Below, one piece after another: positions 20,946 through 32,845 of a stretch of 64,000 nucleotides of DNA. Source of the DNA: Lepas anatifera (Eukaryota > Arthropoda > Thecostraca > Lepadidae); the NCBI GenBank assembly GCA_034440635.1, contig JAOTON010001937.1, positions 62,001 to 126,000 of the forward strand, written 5' to 3'. The position numbers and the translations under genes are program-made. The notes under the pieces were generated by a model. The model had not been told where the DNA came from, made no database searches, and saw only the letters and a list, made by a program, of their open reading frames with translations. The stretch's first letter is position 1. Every line of letters starts with the position of its first letter.

Positions 20946-22564
20946 GAACGTCAGCGTGAGTACGCCCGCAGCCATGCCAATGGCCAGCCCGGTCCCACCT
21001 GCCCCCGGATAAATTAATGTAACTGCAACACCCCTTCTCCCTTTTACCTCCCAGAGCAAGCGGACCTGGTTCAAAAATATAACTCTAAATTTAGTCTAAT
21101 GCGGTAAAAAATCAACAGTGCAGACCAAATTGTGCGTAGTAATTAGTGATTATATTATTAGCATATGTTATTATTATATCATGATTATTAGTTATTATAG
21201 TTATATTAGTATTGAAATGCCACTTCTAGTGTTTTTCGTAAATTGGAGATATTGGATGAGTCAGAAATCAGAAACAGGCCAGGTCAAGATATTTGGTTAG
21301 GTAAATTGTTAAATTGTGATCAGGGCTTAATGTGGCGTGAAACTCTCCTTTTGTATTAAGCCGAGCAAAACGTATGGATATTTTTGTCATTAAAATGCTT
21401 GATTTACACTGAACACCGTGCTTCGCCTGTCGTTCCAAATACAGATTCGAAATTCTACATTTACTTTCCTCCCCGGGAGAACAGAGAATGCAGATACGAT
21501 AACGAAATGAGGATTGACGTTCTGTTAGCCGTACCCTTGTGTACAGCGTGTTTGTGGGCAACGGTGGATGGGTCTTCTTCGGAAGGGACGCAAACGCGTT
21601 CTTTTCCAATGTTTAATCACCCGACTCCGAATCAGCCCGAGGCGCGGGCTGGGCTCTGGGGTGTCCCTGCTCAGCAGAGGCGGTTGATGCGGTTCTGAAG
21701 GTGGGTGGGTTATGCCCGCCTAGTGCCTCAAGTAGAATAGTTGAAAGATACCGGGGTAAGGCGGGAGGCGCACCCGAGGAGAACCTCACTAGTTTGAGCG
21801 ATCGCCCAGATCCCGTAAGGCGAGAGTCGCAGGGAGGGCAGAGGCACTGATTCCTAAGAAACCGATCTAACCGTCTCCGCTCAGCATATTGACGACCTAA
21901 AACCCAGCCAATGACCTCGTCGCGCATGATACATTGCGCTTATTGGAGGGGATGGGGCAAATTGGCTGATTAGTGGCGGGCGCTCGAATCCCTATTATCT
22001 TTTTCAAATTCTCTGGCCTAAAACAGCGAGGGGGGTGGAAATTTTAATTCTTTGCGTTATGCTTTGGACTTAGCCGGTATGCAGAGTTTTCTAATCAGTT
22101 GAGCAACATTGGAGGGAGGGCTAGTCAAACGGGAGGGTCTCGTGTTTTTTCAAGTAGATTTCAAGGGGTACATGTGACTTTTTATGCAACGAATTTTTAC
22201 TGTTCTGTTTATGACTCAAGTGACGAGGGTAGCTTTAAGGACCAATGGGTTTTTTCACGAGAAAAACTGCTCAAATGCTTAGATCACACTATAGCCGGCC
22301 GAAAAATTAAAAGAGAAATGCTGACATTGCAGAGGGGGATGAAAGCGAAAAATTTAGTCACCCACGCGGGGCTAGACCCACCACCTATATGATGACCCAG
22401 AATTGACCCGCCTCATAGAGAGCAAGCTGTACTTAACATCGCCGGGACAGCCTCTGCTCTCACTATAAATATTTGTTTGTTGTGTGGCCTTTGAAAGAAA
22501 AGGGCCCATCACAGTAGGCATCGCCAAAAAATGTTTGGTATGTGGTGCGTGTTGGTAACTGATT
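20946..22564. other. No gene recognised
   Basis: Mixed AT-rich and moderately GC-rich sequence. Frames of about 100 codons on both strands near 21,270-21,930 overlap each other and lack recognisable motifs. Confidence 0.4.
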
Positions 22565-23020
22565 TTAAAAGAAATGTGGCACCTTGGTAAAATCCTGGAA
22601 TTTTGTGTAATTAGGCGTACTTTTAGCCGAGAATAATGAAACCACTCATGATTTCTCTGAAAAAGTACAATAAGCTCAATACTTTGATTTTTGAAATACT
22701 CATCTAGGAAAATAAATAAAAATCTGCCTGTGGATGATGTTATGATATGGAAAACACTACCATACTCGAAACACTTCAAGGGCTTCGATTGACTGACGCT
22801 CATCGTGATGTCAGCATATGGCGTCACACCAGCAGCTCACAACAATGGCCACCTGGCAAGAGGCACATGAGAGGCACATTTTGGGTAGGTTTTAGTTTTT
22901 TTCTACGGAAATATCGAGTTCCAAGACAAATGATACATAGAGCACCTGGTTTTCCGACTTGCTTTATAACTTGGCTATCTCAGTTAAAATCACGTTCTAA
23001 AGGTGCCACGTTCCCTTTAA
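22565..23020 (+). mobile_element. 456-bp TTAA MITE, copy A
   Basis: TTAA at 22,565-22,568 and 23,017-23,020. The left inner end is AAGAAATGTGGCACCTT; the right inner end in reverse complement is AGGGAACGTGGCACCT. Copy B at 44,527-44,982 has the same length and the same internal order: TCCTGGAATTT, TTTTAGCCGAGAATAATGAA, GATTGACTGACGCTCATCGTGA-like and CCGACTTGCTTTA-like segments. TTAA duplication suggests piggyBac-like mobilisation by inference. No transposase. Confidence 0.85.
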
Positions 23021-23239
23021 TGGCTTAATGCAAAGCGAGTATCTTATTGCGCATTTGTAGCGGTATTTCATTAATTTCCACTAGCATGCTTATTATGGGT
23101 GAAGCTTGGAATGCCCCTGTTACTATTCTGATAGCGTGATGATGGACATATCGATAATCTTTTTCGCGGACTAAGGAGCGGCCTCATACACAACACAGTC
23201 GCACTCGATCTTCGAACGAATAAGTGATCTATATTGCAT

Positions 23240-23302
23240 AAAAGCTTATAGCGTAGCGTATAACGTATATATATAGGCGCTAAGCGTATAACGTGTATAG
23301 CA
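23240..23302. repeat. Small AT-rich repeat GCGTATAACGT
   Basis: GCGTATAACGTATATATA is followed about 30 bases later by GCGTATAACGTGTATAGC, with a related TAGCGTAGCGTA before it. Confidence 0.6.
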
Positions 23303-23493
23303 TGAGAACATTTCTCTATTCGCACCGTATCTCATCCTCGTCAACACCTTCAGTATTTTCAGCGTATCGTAACATTTATTTTGTGGAAATCCTTCATGTG
23401 TGGTACATATGCAAGTTTATCGAGTGTAAGCCCGATAAATCTGGTTTCTGCTACAACGGATTTCCGGGAATTTACAACATCGGGTATACAGTC

Positions 23494-23860
23494 TCAATGT
23501 CTGTCATAGAAGTGCATGCACTTTGTCTTTGAACTTGAAAACTTCAGTCCATTGCGTGTGATCCATTGCTGCAATATGTCAAGGCCAAGCTGCAGCCGCC
23601 TCTGCGCAGCTGCTGCATTAGACGCTGTCACCCATATTGTGAAGTCTTCAACGAAAAGCACATGACGTATGTTTGCGGGAAGTGTCTGCAATATCATTGG
23701 TCATAACTGCAAACAAGACTATGAAAATCACAGTATCCTGGGCTATGCCACTCTGTTGCTGATACCAATCCGATACGACTGAGTTTACGCGAAATCTAAA
23801 ATACCTATTTTTCGGAATATTAGAAATAAACCACCCCAAGTGGCCTCGCACGCCGAGTCC
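23494..23860 (-). pseudogene. Jockey-like reverse transcriptase fragment, minus strand
   Basis: Minus-strand translation gives NRYFRFRVNSVVSDWYQQQ followed by SGIAQDTVIFIVLFAVMTND, matching the RT block usually ending in GVPQGSVLS.LF. A second frame gives VLFVEDFTIWVTASNAAAAQ, where FVED replaces the catalytic F/YADD, and then NGLKFSSSKTKCMHF. The two parts are in different frames near 23,690, and the catalytic motif is damaged, so this is a relic. It is preceded on its 5' side by a GGCGCC repeat fragment. Confidence 0.75.
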
Positions 23861-23877
23861 AAAGAGTTGCTGTAAAA

Positions 23878-23995
23878 CGCCCTTGGATAGCAAAGGCGCC
23901 CCCCAGGGGATGAGGGCGCCCCCTGGGGAGAAAGGCGCCCCTCCAGAAAATCTTGCACCACTTCTCGAAAATGGAATCCGCCGTCTCTGCGGTGC
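23878..23995 (-). repeat. Fragment of the GGCGCC / GACGGCGGATTCC composite repeat
   Basis: GGATAGCAAAGGCGCCCCC, two more GGCGCCCC words, then TTGCACCACTTCTCGAAAAT and GGAATCCGCCGTC match the core and minisatellite of the array at 10,681-13,256 in reverse orientation. Confidence 0.75.
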
Positions 23996-25179
23996 AAAAC
24001 ACATCCAGCGTGAGTTTCTCACCCGAGGCGCGTGAGGTCACTTACCTGACACAATAGCATTATGTCGTTTTGTTTTCAGTGCAGGAGGTTGTAAATTACT
24101 TGAGCCTTCACTTTTTGCTGGTGGCGATGCTCAAGTATAATATTATTCTTTTTGTTTTTTTGTTTTTTTAGTTCTATGTTTTGATTAGGTACTTCTTTTA
24201 TATTTTTGACCGCGGCCCAGCCAAACGACTTTTAGCTATTGATATAATGAGATTATCAGGAAATAGCAGTTCCAACCACCAGACACTGAATTTAGCAGGG
24301 CATTCCTGGTAACATTCTACTATTTTATACTATCCAGTCTTAAAGAAGACGGATAAAAGCAAGGAATATAAGCCGCGGCAGCGAGGGAAAAACAGTAACC
24401 GAACATTGACGTTGCTTCTTTTTCCCGCTTTAGCCCCAAAAGTAGGCTATCTACACCTGCACTAATCACTTAACTCGCCACGTAAGCCACCGTTGGGCGG
24501 AAAATAAGCGTTTGACCTTGTTCCATGGCCTTTGAGCCTGGGCTTTAACCTTGACACTGACATTGAGCAAACTCAACACGCATGAGGTTAACAAATAATG
24601 CAAGTCACACTGCGTGACGATATCTCATTGCAAGCACTAAGGGCCTTTAAAACTTTCCTTGAACTTAAAGTGGGGTTACATTAACATACTATTCCGATGA
24701 TACGTCATTACGGCTTCACTACTCGGTCTTCGATTCAGGGGAATTTATGCATCGCGCAAGATTTCGATTATCTCAAAACATAGATGTGACTTTGAAAAAG
24801 CACAAGAATAGATGTTTGACCATTAGGTATAAAATGTTCAGTCAATTGAAGCGCTTATCAATTTTGTCAGGATCTGCCCACTTGCGTATTCTTTGCAAAA
24901 CGAGTGTCTAAGCAGAACAAGGACAGATACCATACCTTCTTGCCGTTTTGAAGTCGAAAGGCGGGCGTTCACTTATACATAGAGTGATGATAATATCATT
25001 CCTGAAGCTCTCCCACCGCTACCTTTTTTCGAAAAAAAGAACCGTTTTTAGCAGGAAGGTGCGATGCAGCTACATTTGAAACAATTTTTTGGGGCATTGA
25101 TGCATGTTTTTTATTTCAATCGTTAAGCGATGGTTTACTTACGCTTTCGAATAGAGGGCTAAATTTCAAGATCGGTACA
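23996..25179. other. No gene; short fragment of the 33.2-kb inverted-repeat arm near 24,100
   Basis: CCTTCACTTTTTGCTGGTGGCGATGC at about 24,104-24,129 resembles 33,148-33,173. Otherwise AT-rich sequence without a recognised feature. Confidence 0.45.
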
Positions 25180-25870
25180 TGCAAAGGCGCGTCTGCGCCA
25201 GATGGTGGTCTACTGTAGACCACGCTTTGACGTCATAACACAATTTAATCGGGTTACTTTGTGACCTTCACATATAGTCCCGATTATAGAGTGCTCTGAA
25301 ACCTGCATTTTCAATGTAATTATTGTCCCCAGTGCTCTCGTTCAGATGGCATCATCAGATGATGCATATTCTGCTATGACGTCATAGCTAGGGTCACTCA
25401 AGGTTAAATTCAAAGTGGTAGTTCAAGGTCAAATTTGAAGGTCAAATTTGATGACTCAAGGTGAAGTGTCATGTATTTCTGTGTGAGATCCGTGCTGTGT
25501 TTTGGTGTTTACTCATATTCCCCGTCCAACAGAAGCCATATGGTATACGTTGTCAGGCATGCATCATATTGTGATGTCATAGGTGAATGGCCTTGATTGA
25601 CCTTGGTTCAAAGATTCAGAAGGCATAGTGTGACACATTTCCCTTATGATATTAGTCTGTATTCAAGGTATTTCTATTTGTGTTGTATAGGTTTCCTGCA
25701 TTAAATATATTTGACCTTTATGACCTTATTTGACCTTGAAAATATTTACCTAAGACAGTGAAACTAGCTATAATTTAGATCATTATGATTGGCACCAACC
25801 CCCAAATGGATATTTTATCTGGCCGTCTTGGTTTTGATAAAATAGTGGGGCAGGGGGAGGGCCTACATTA
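25180..25870 (+). repeat. CRE- and AGGTCA-rich repeat module, copy 2
   Basis: Related to 8,100-8,880. Perfect TGACGTCA occurs at 25,228-25,235 and 25,377-25,384. A run AAGGTCAAATTTGAAGGTCA and later GACCTTTATGACCTTATTTG are dense half-site clusters. It stands alone here, not inside a recognisable 2.8-kb element. Confidence 0.75.
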
Positions 25871-26963
25871 GAATCCCTCTTCATTGTGGCTTGACGCCAG
25901 GCTTTTCCATGCTGCGGGTGTCAAAAACGAATGTACCCGAGGTCGAACTTTTTTAGAGATAGGTACCAACTTACTTGACCAAAAAGGTTAGAAATATCCT
26001 TGGAGTTAGGTTTTGGGGGCCCCGTATTCGAATTTTAGCATTTTTATTTTTACATGGAGTCATCGTCTCACCCTACGGCATGTCGCTCTGATTGAAAATG
26101 AATGGTAACAGGACAGCAGTGGCTGGCTGTACGTCGGTAGATACAGCTTTGGGTGACTTCGCAAAATCATGGAATCTTAAGCCATTCGTCGGAGATCAGT
26201 CGCAAGCTAAATCGTGGTACCTTGGGCCACTCGGGGAAAAATTGCAAATTTAACCTTTTTGCAAGTTTGGAAGCTTGCAAGCAAGGACAAATTGCAAGTT
26301 AAAGCTTGCAATTTTTTCATCGATGAGTGGCCGAAGATGCCATGATTTTGCTTCGCCAAGTTACCCAAAGTCGCCCCATTAAGATATCAAGTCACCCAAA
26401 ACCATGGTATCCTAGGCCAGTCGTCGGAGACAAGCTACACGTTAAAACCTGAAACCCCCGAGAGGTCATCTGGGACCAGGTAAGCAGCTTTTCAGACTCA
26501 GGCCAATAACTTCGTAAGGAGAGAGCTTTTATATTTTTGGATTTCTTGTTGTTTGTATAAAGGTAGGCGTTTATTTTTTCCCTCCGAAAATCGTCCCCCA
26601 CCACGCCGACGGTGGATCGGAGGCTGAGTGAGGCGGAGAGATAAGTTTTGGCTAGGCCTCTGGCTGCTCGTTCCCTGTGTCTACCAGGTCAGGTCTGTCC
26701 GTCCTTAGAAAACGGGTATTCGCTTCAGAGACCACGCCTCTGATGGCTCTGTCTCTACTTTAACTCTTCGGCAACAAGCCATTCAGCGCTTAATGATTGG
26801 TGATCTACAGAGCTTAATATCATCACAAGAACGTGTTTGACAGCTCATCCCATTGGGAGTTGACTTTTTAAATCCGAGGGTTGGCTTGTTGTTCATTCAT
26901 ATATGCAGATACTGATACTGTAGATTGAGTGTTTGCTATCAGACCTGTGTTTCTTTGCCGCAG
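25871..26963. other. Sequence upstream of the hexosaminidase exon, with inverted repeat debris
   Basis: Presumed intron or 5' flank of the gene that follows; its 3' edge is the acceptor TTTCTTTGCCGCAG at about 26,950-26,963. An AGGTCA-family fragment lies at 26,440-26,590 (GAGAGGTCATCTGGG, TTTTCAGACTCAGGCCAATAACTT), similar to 38,690-38,770. No upstream exon was recognised. Confidence 0.45.
26140..26470. repeat. Local inverted repeats around a CAAAATCATGG word
   Basis: CTTCGCAAAATCATGGAATC (about 26,157) recurs in reverse complement near 26,335-26,360, and CCATGGTATCCTAGGCCAG-TCGTCGGAGA near 26,401 repeats the first arm directly. TTGCAAGCAAGG and AAGCTTGCAA words form a smaller hairpin between them. 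Confidence 0.6.
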
Positions 26964-29060
26964 GCCGGGTTGCGCCGGAGTATGCGCGCTCGACCCTTCT
27001 GCACCCTGCTGCTGCTGACTGCCTGCGTCCTGCTGGCCACTATACTGTCCAGCTCGCTGAACACCCAGCCGCTGAGCAACTGGCCGCTGGCCGTCCAGAA
27101 CCAGTCCTCGCAGCCGCCGGACGTGGCCGCCACAGAGCAGTCGGCACGGCCCGGTCCACAACCTCTGCAGCAACACCAGCTGACGCAGACGAGGCATGTG
27201 GAGCTGACAACGAAAATGGCTGGTGCCGAAACTCCAGAGCACGCAGCAAAATCACTGGCTGCATCTGTCGACAAGGTTGATGCTTGGTCACTCAGCGACT
27301 TTATTACAATTTGGGCCCCGGCCAGCGGTCAACAGAAAACCCATTCGAAGGATGCCTCGAAATTTTCCACGGACATTGCAAAGTCCAATAATAAGCCAGC
27401 TGAGACACCACGGAGCAATACTCTTAAGAATCACCGTTCGCCTTCAAGACTGCTGAGGAAAAGTCGAAACCAAGCGTGGGAAACGGACCGCCAGCAAGAG
27501 CCAGAGCAGCCAGAGAGAGGACGCCTCCGCCACACGAGCTGCTGATACATTTGGACCTGAAGGGAGCGCCCCCAGGCTGAGCTACCTGAAGCAGGTTATC
27601 GGTATGGTGGCGAGACTTGGCGCCACGGGCTTACTAATCGAGTGGGAGGACAAGTTTCCCTACTGGGGTCCGCTGGAGGACGTGGTAGCCGGCACCGCCT
27701 ACTCGCGCGCTGAAGTGGACGCCATTCTGGCTGCGGCACGCGCCCACAACCTGACTGTGGTCCCTCTGGTTCAAACCTTTGGACACGTGGAGTTCGTGCT
27801 AAAGTTGAAGCGTTTTTCTTACCTGCGGGAGGACCCCAGTACACCGCAGGCGTTGTGTGCCCATCGCGGAAGGAGAGCGCCGCGCTGGTGCACACCATGA
27901 TCGATCAGATGATGGCTGTGCACGGCAACATCAGCAGAGTACATATGGGCAGTGACGAAGTGTTCGTGCTGGGACGCTGTCAGCTGTGCGCCGGCCGTTC
28001 CAAGCACGACTTGCTGCTGGGGCACGTGTCGCGCACGGCGCGCTATATTCGCGAACGGTACAACGCCACGCCGATCATGTGGGAGGACATGCTGCGCAAT
28101 GTCCCGACATTCTCGCTAAAGCAGTATGGCATGAACAAGCTGGTCGAGCCGATGATGTGGTGGTACACACCTAACGTACGCAAGTACGTGGCGCCCATGG
28201 TGTGGCGGCATGCCGAGCGCACGTACAGCTACGTGTGGGGCGCCGGGGCCTACAAGGGCGCCTTCGGCTCTTCTCTGTTCGTAGCGCCCATAGACCGGCA
28301 TGTGCAGAACAACCTGGACTGGGCTGAGCTGCTGGCGGAGGAGGACGCCAGGATGAGTGGAGGCGTGCGCGGCCTGGTGCTGACGGGTTGGAGCCGATAC
28401 GACCACATGGCCACCATGGCGGAGCTGCTGCCGGCAGCGCTGCCCTCCCTGGCCTTCAGCATAGCAGCAGTGCAGCGCGGCGCACTGGACAGTGTGGCGG
28501 CCGAGGCGGCACAGCGCGCACTGGGCTGTCGCAGCACGCTGCCACTCTCCGAGCTGCCGATGCCGTACATGTACGACCAGATGAACCGCTGCAGCTTCCC
28601 CGGCCAGTCGGTCTACATGCTGATGCACCGCTTCAACGCCACGGCGCAAGCCGCGCGCCAATTCCTCAAAGAAATCGAAACCGGTCACCAGTCCTCCTGG
28701 TTGGGGCGGTACCCGGCCCGACACAGCTTCTCCAGCATCCTGAACGTGCAGAAGAACTCGATGAAGCTGGAGAAGCAGCGGCGGATGGTCCTGGCGCTGC
28801 TGGCGCCTCTTTACCGGGGGCTGGTGGCTGTCTTCCCGGTGGACATAGCGCTGGAGTGGCTGGAATATCGGGTGTACCCGATAATCGAGGATTTGGACGT
28901 GCTGAAGAGTCGGTGGGAAAAGTTAACCAGTCAGAAGCAGACGTTTGCGGTACGGCCACTGAGGAACTACCCCGAGCAGTTGAAGCTGTACATGGACCAA
29001 TACGTATTTGGTTGGAGAGAGAGTGCAGAAAGCAGCCGGCGTCAGCCGGCGGAGACGTAG
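26964..29060 (+). CDS. HEXD: Hexosaminidase D-like glycoside hydrolase (GH20), with apparent frameshifts
   Basis: This exon starts after a good acceptor. The likely start is ATG 26,982 (MRARPFCTLLLLTACVLLAT), giving a short basic head and a hydrophobic signal anchor at residues 5-24, then a Ser/Pro/Gln-rich stem to about residue 180. The catalytic domain follows: LLIHLDLKGA, LGATGLLIEWEDKFPYWG, VPLVQTFGHVEF, then VHMGSDEVFVLG with the GH20-type Asp-Glu pair at 27,954-27,959, and later WGAGAYKGAFGSSLF and LTGWSRYDHMAT. The stop is at 29,058-29,060; total about 690 residues. The known activity is removal of terminal beta-linked N-acetylhexosamine. The anchor implies a secretory-pathway location, unlike the soluble human enzyme. 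The frame changes near 27,428, at a C5 run (27,569-27,573) and at TGTG (27,854-27,859), so it is either a recent pseudogene or contains sequence errors. Confidence 0.85.
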
Positions 29061-29669
29061 ACCCAAGGCTTAGTAGATGATGAATGGGCTCGCGAGACAT
29101 TGACGAGAGCTCCTTTTTATTATTGTCTTGACTCGCGCCTGGACAGAAACGGCGTACGCTCAGCGGTGCACAATGGGACAACAGGCAAATGACTGAGGGA
29201 GCTACCTCTAGCAAACACAGTCACCGTTTACTTGTATGTTTAGAAATATGTGAGGCAGCAAACACACGTCACTTGTCATTCAGACATGGGGAATTACACG
29301 GATCTGCATAGTTTTTGTTTATCACTGGCTTCTGGGACTCAGTTACGCAGTGTACTCCATTGGGTACATATGAGGCATGTGGATAAAGGAGCATGAAATG
29401 CGCCGACTTTTGAAGTCGGCTACTTCTGCAGTGGCATTTTTGTTGCATCTGGCCCGGGAAGTCCAGATACAGAATATTTTGAAATTTGAAGACAGGTTAA
29501 GCATGCCACCTGGCGGCCAAATTTTCCAACTCTTGACATGTTGGGGTGTATTTTGAACCGACTGCAGAAATCGCCACCTTTTCTCTATTGATCCAGTTGT
29601 GAACCCATATTGTTTTCTGGCCCGAAAGCATCTGCGTCAATAATTTGTGTTTCGGTCATCATCTGGGCA
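29061..29669. other. Downstream of hexosaminidase gene; no feature recognised
   Basis: Probable 3' UTR and flank. I see no clear AATAAA close to the stop; the nearest one noticed (about 29,764) lies in the following repeat. Confidence 0.4.
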
Positions 29670-30040
29670 GGGCATTTTTTAAGGAAAAGTCAATGGGGGG
29701 GCATTTCTTGTGCTGGCCATTATAGTGTCTTTAAGGGGTCAAGATCCCATTTTGGAGGGGGTTTAATAAAACTTAGACGCGTTAGTGTTAAACAAATGTT
29801 TCTCAATTTTTTAGTTATTCCAAGAGATGATGCCTAGGGCTGCCAGGTTTTTCAGCGGAAAAGGTCAAACCGAGTTAGAAAAGGGCCAAAGAGGGTAAAC
29901 ATTTTATTTCCACTAAAATAGCCAAATAAACACCACAAAAGCCAGATTTGAGGCTGAAACGACCCCTAGCGATAGTCATAAAACTACAGAAAAAGCGACT
30001 GTATCACTGCTTAAAACTAATTATTGACAGTTTGATATTG

Positions 30041-32845
30041 GGGGCGTTCCAGGACAAATCGACCAGGCACCACCTGGATTGTACATAGCATAGTCTCAGA
30101 TCTCGTTCTTACTTTGTACACGGGGTTATCAGAGGCATAGAACTCAGATTTGAAAATATTTCTTTTCTCAAAATAAGGATTTCGGAGTTACAGGATGCTA
30201 AAAGTCGTGAAAATCCTTGTTTTTAGCAAAACATGGTGGCATACAATCATTATTTTCTATGTAGTCCTTCGTTAAGGATGCTCATTGAAGAGGTGATTGT
30301 ATCTAAGCTTGTATTATCCAACTTCAAGAGTCTATTTTTCACAAAAAAATTAAGATTAAGCTTTTGAAAATTTGCATTCAATTTTTGAAACAATATTTTC
30401 TAGATGTGGCTAGTGATTCACCTTAAAATAACCTTCTCAAAAATTGTTTTCCTTTGCCTGTGCTTTCTAATAACATCAATTAAATTTTGTGTTCTTGATA
30501 TATTATTTATGTCTAATCAGCCAAACAGTGACGCCATGCGCACGAAAATCGGCCGCCCGGCACGCCTAACCGATAGCCGACTGGCACTTCGACTAACCGA
30601 CTACACGCACGCGTGTGGTGCTCGGTGGAGACCATGAGTTAGAAGTTTGCTGCTAGGGAAACATGCCTTTACATAACAACATGGTATTGTGGAAATTTTC
30701 ATAAGGTAAGGGTGTGCCGTTGACAAAAAATATTTTCTAGACTTTCTGTTTCTTTCATCTTTTGTTTTCGGCTTCAGTAAAGCTTCATTAAAAGTAAAGA
30801 ACGGAAACAACATACGTTATAAAGTATGTGTTTTGAGGCAAGATGGAATGAATATTATTTAGGTATTGGGTGTAAGCGAATTCATAGTTAAAGGGCTGTG
30901 TTATGACAGTAGTGTATTAGATTTAGTGGCATTTGGTTCGGTTCACCAGCTGAGGTGGCAAAGGAGGCTGAATCAATGTACCAAAAAAAACAGTTTTACT
31001 TTCTATTGAGGCATGAAAGTGACCTACTTTGCTTCACAACGGTAATAAGGAATTGAAAGCACACAGCAAAGAATAAGCCAACTTCAAAGGATCAGTTCAA
31101 CCAAAAGCCTATCTGTTATGACGGTAGTCCCGTCCAGCAGCGGCAATAAATGGGAAACATCGACTTCGACTGAAACTGTTGGAGGGAGCGCCCAGTGAGT
31201 CAGTCGCTGATGATTGTGTCTCGGCAGTGAGCAGCTCTTCAGTAACTTCTTCCGGCTCCTGTCTGGCTCTTCTTGAGCAATTGTGACGTTTTCCGAAGTT
31301 TAAATTTACTCTGTCTTGTAAGTAGGCATCTTTTGCGGAGAACACTCGTCGGGGTCAGTACCAGAGGTTCTGTTTTTGGTCCCGACGTCCCGGAGCCGGG
31401 ACCGGATGCTGGGCTCGGCCAGGACTTTGCCGGGATCAACTGGGTTTGTACCGGGACCGTGCCGGGACCTCTGAGAATTGGAGGGCGTAATAATCTGAAC
31501 TGGGACCTGTGTTCCGTAGGGTCCATATTAGATTGAGATTAGTTAATTTTTAACCAATTAAGTTAGTTTTCCCTTAGCATTTGACGACAAATAACCTAAT
31601 ATGGCTAACTGCGCATATACAAATTGTATTACTTAAGCCTTACTTATGAGGCTGCTCATAAATGAATTTTTTGCCGGGACCAATGCCAGGACCACGTTGG
31701 GTCTTGCCGGGACCATTTGAGGCCTGCCGGCACCAGGACTGTCGCCGGGACCAGGAATCTAGAAAAAATAAATCCTCTAGTCAGCATAGTAAGTCCTCTT
31801 ATCCCGTGGCATTCTACCACTCATACGTCGCACAAAAGTTTGAACACCAACACCGACAGCATAAAGCTGGCGTCCAAAACGAGGTAGCCACCTTGAAACC
31901 ATGTTTTATCTCCATTTGACGCCCAACTGCCCCAGTAACAATGCCATACTAACTGTGGAGGATGTACTCCCAGCTTCATGAGCTGCGCACTGGACGGTGG
32001 AGACCGTGCAACTGCGGCCAGGGTTCATCCGTGGTGGATACGATGTCGTTTCAACACGTAAAACAGACCAAGCTTGCACAAAGGCACAAGTCTCTTCATT
32101 TTCAAAATCCAGATGTATGACTAAAATCCGTAATCCATTCTATGGGCAACGTTAAGATGTGGCGAGTGGTACACCCTTAACAGAATTCAAATTGCATTGA
32201 TTTCACCCTTTTGTTGAACACGTGTTTTTCTGTTTTTATTTCCCACCTTTAATCATGATTGCAAGAGTTCATACGCTCCCGAGTTAATCTACTGCCCGTG
32301 CCCACGCACCGGCGGCCGCGCCGACGACGGCCGGGCGCGCCGGGCGGCCAATTTTTGCGCGCATGGCGTCATTCTATGGCTAATTACACATTGATAAAGT
32401 ATAGAACGCAAAAGATTATTAACTTCTCTAAACGGAGGAGATGTGGGTGCGCTCTTTTTCTACGAATACCTTTAACGTGAATTACTGGCCACACTTTAAA
32501 AGAAATCGTAGAAAAGTGGTCAAAACATTTCCAAAAATTTTCAAAATTTCGAATAAAAAACGAGATGATTCAACCTTGGATGTTACATGCTCAATCTAAT
32601 CCCGTCTCATCTGAAGCTAAGAAATGAAAGTTAAGGCTGAAAATAATCATTTTATATCACCATGTTTTGACGAAATCGGCGATTTTCACGATTTTCTTCA
32701 AGTTATAACTCCAAAACCGTACGTCTGAGGAAATAAATAATCTCAGATCAGGATTCCACGCTCCTGACAACCCAGTACACGAAATTGGAACGAAATCCGA
32801 GACTATGCTCTGTAGGGGCGTGGTCGATCTGTGCTGGAACGCCCC
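30041..32845. mobile_element. 2.8-kb long-TIR element, copy 2 (ATTG target duplication)
   Basis: The left end GGGGCGTTCCAGGACAAATC is mirrored by a TGGAACGCCCC right end, with ATTG at 30,037-30,040 and 32,846-32,849. Inverted similarity extends about 540 bp. A GTGAAAATC...AGCAAAACATGG segment near 30,205-30,240 pairs with 32,658-32,695, and GACGCCATGCGC with CGGCCGCCCGGC near 30,530-30,562 pairs with 32,335-32,375. The interior (about 30,600-32,290) has no recognisable transposase and does not match the interior of copy 1. Confidence 0.8.
31370..31765 (+). repeat. Dispersed GCCGGGACC words inside the 2.8-kb element
   Basis: GCCGGGACC or a near variant recurs many times in two clusters (31,390-31,470 and 31,672-31,760), with irregular spacing of roughly 10-25 bases. 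Confidence 0.7.

Noticed and set aside
22372..22827. 151-codon minus frame
   Set aside because: It lies mostly in the TTAA MITE and is not conserved in length in the sister copy.
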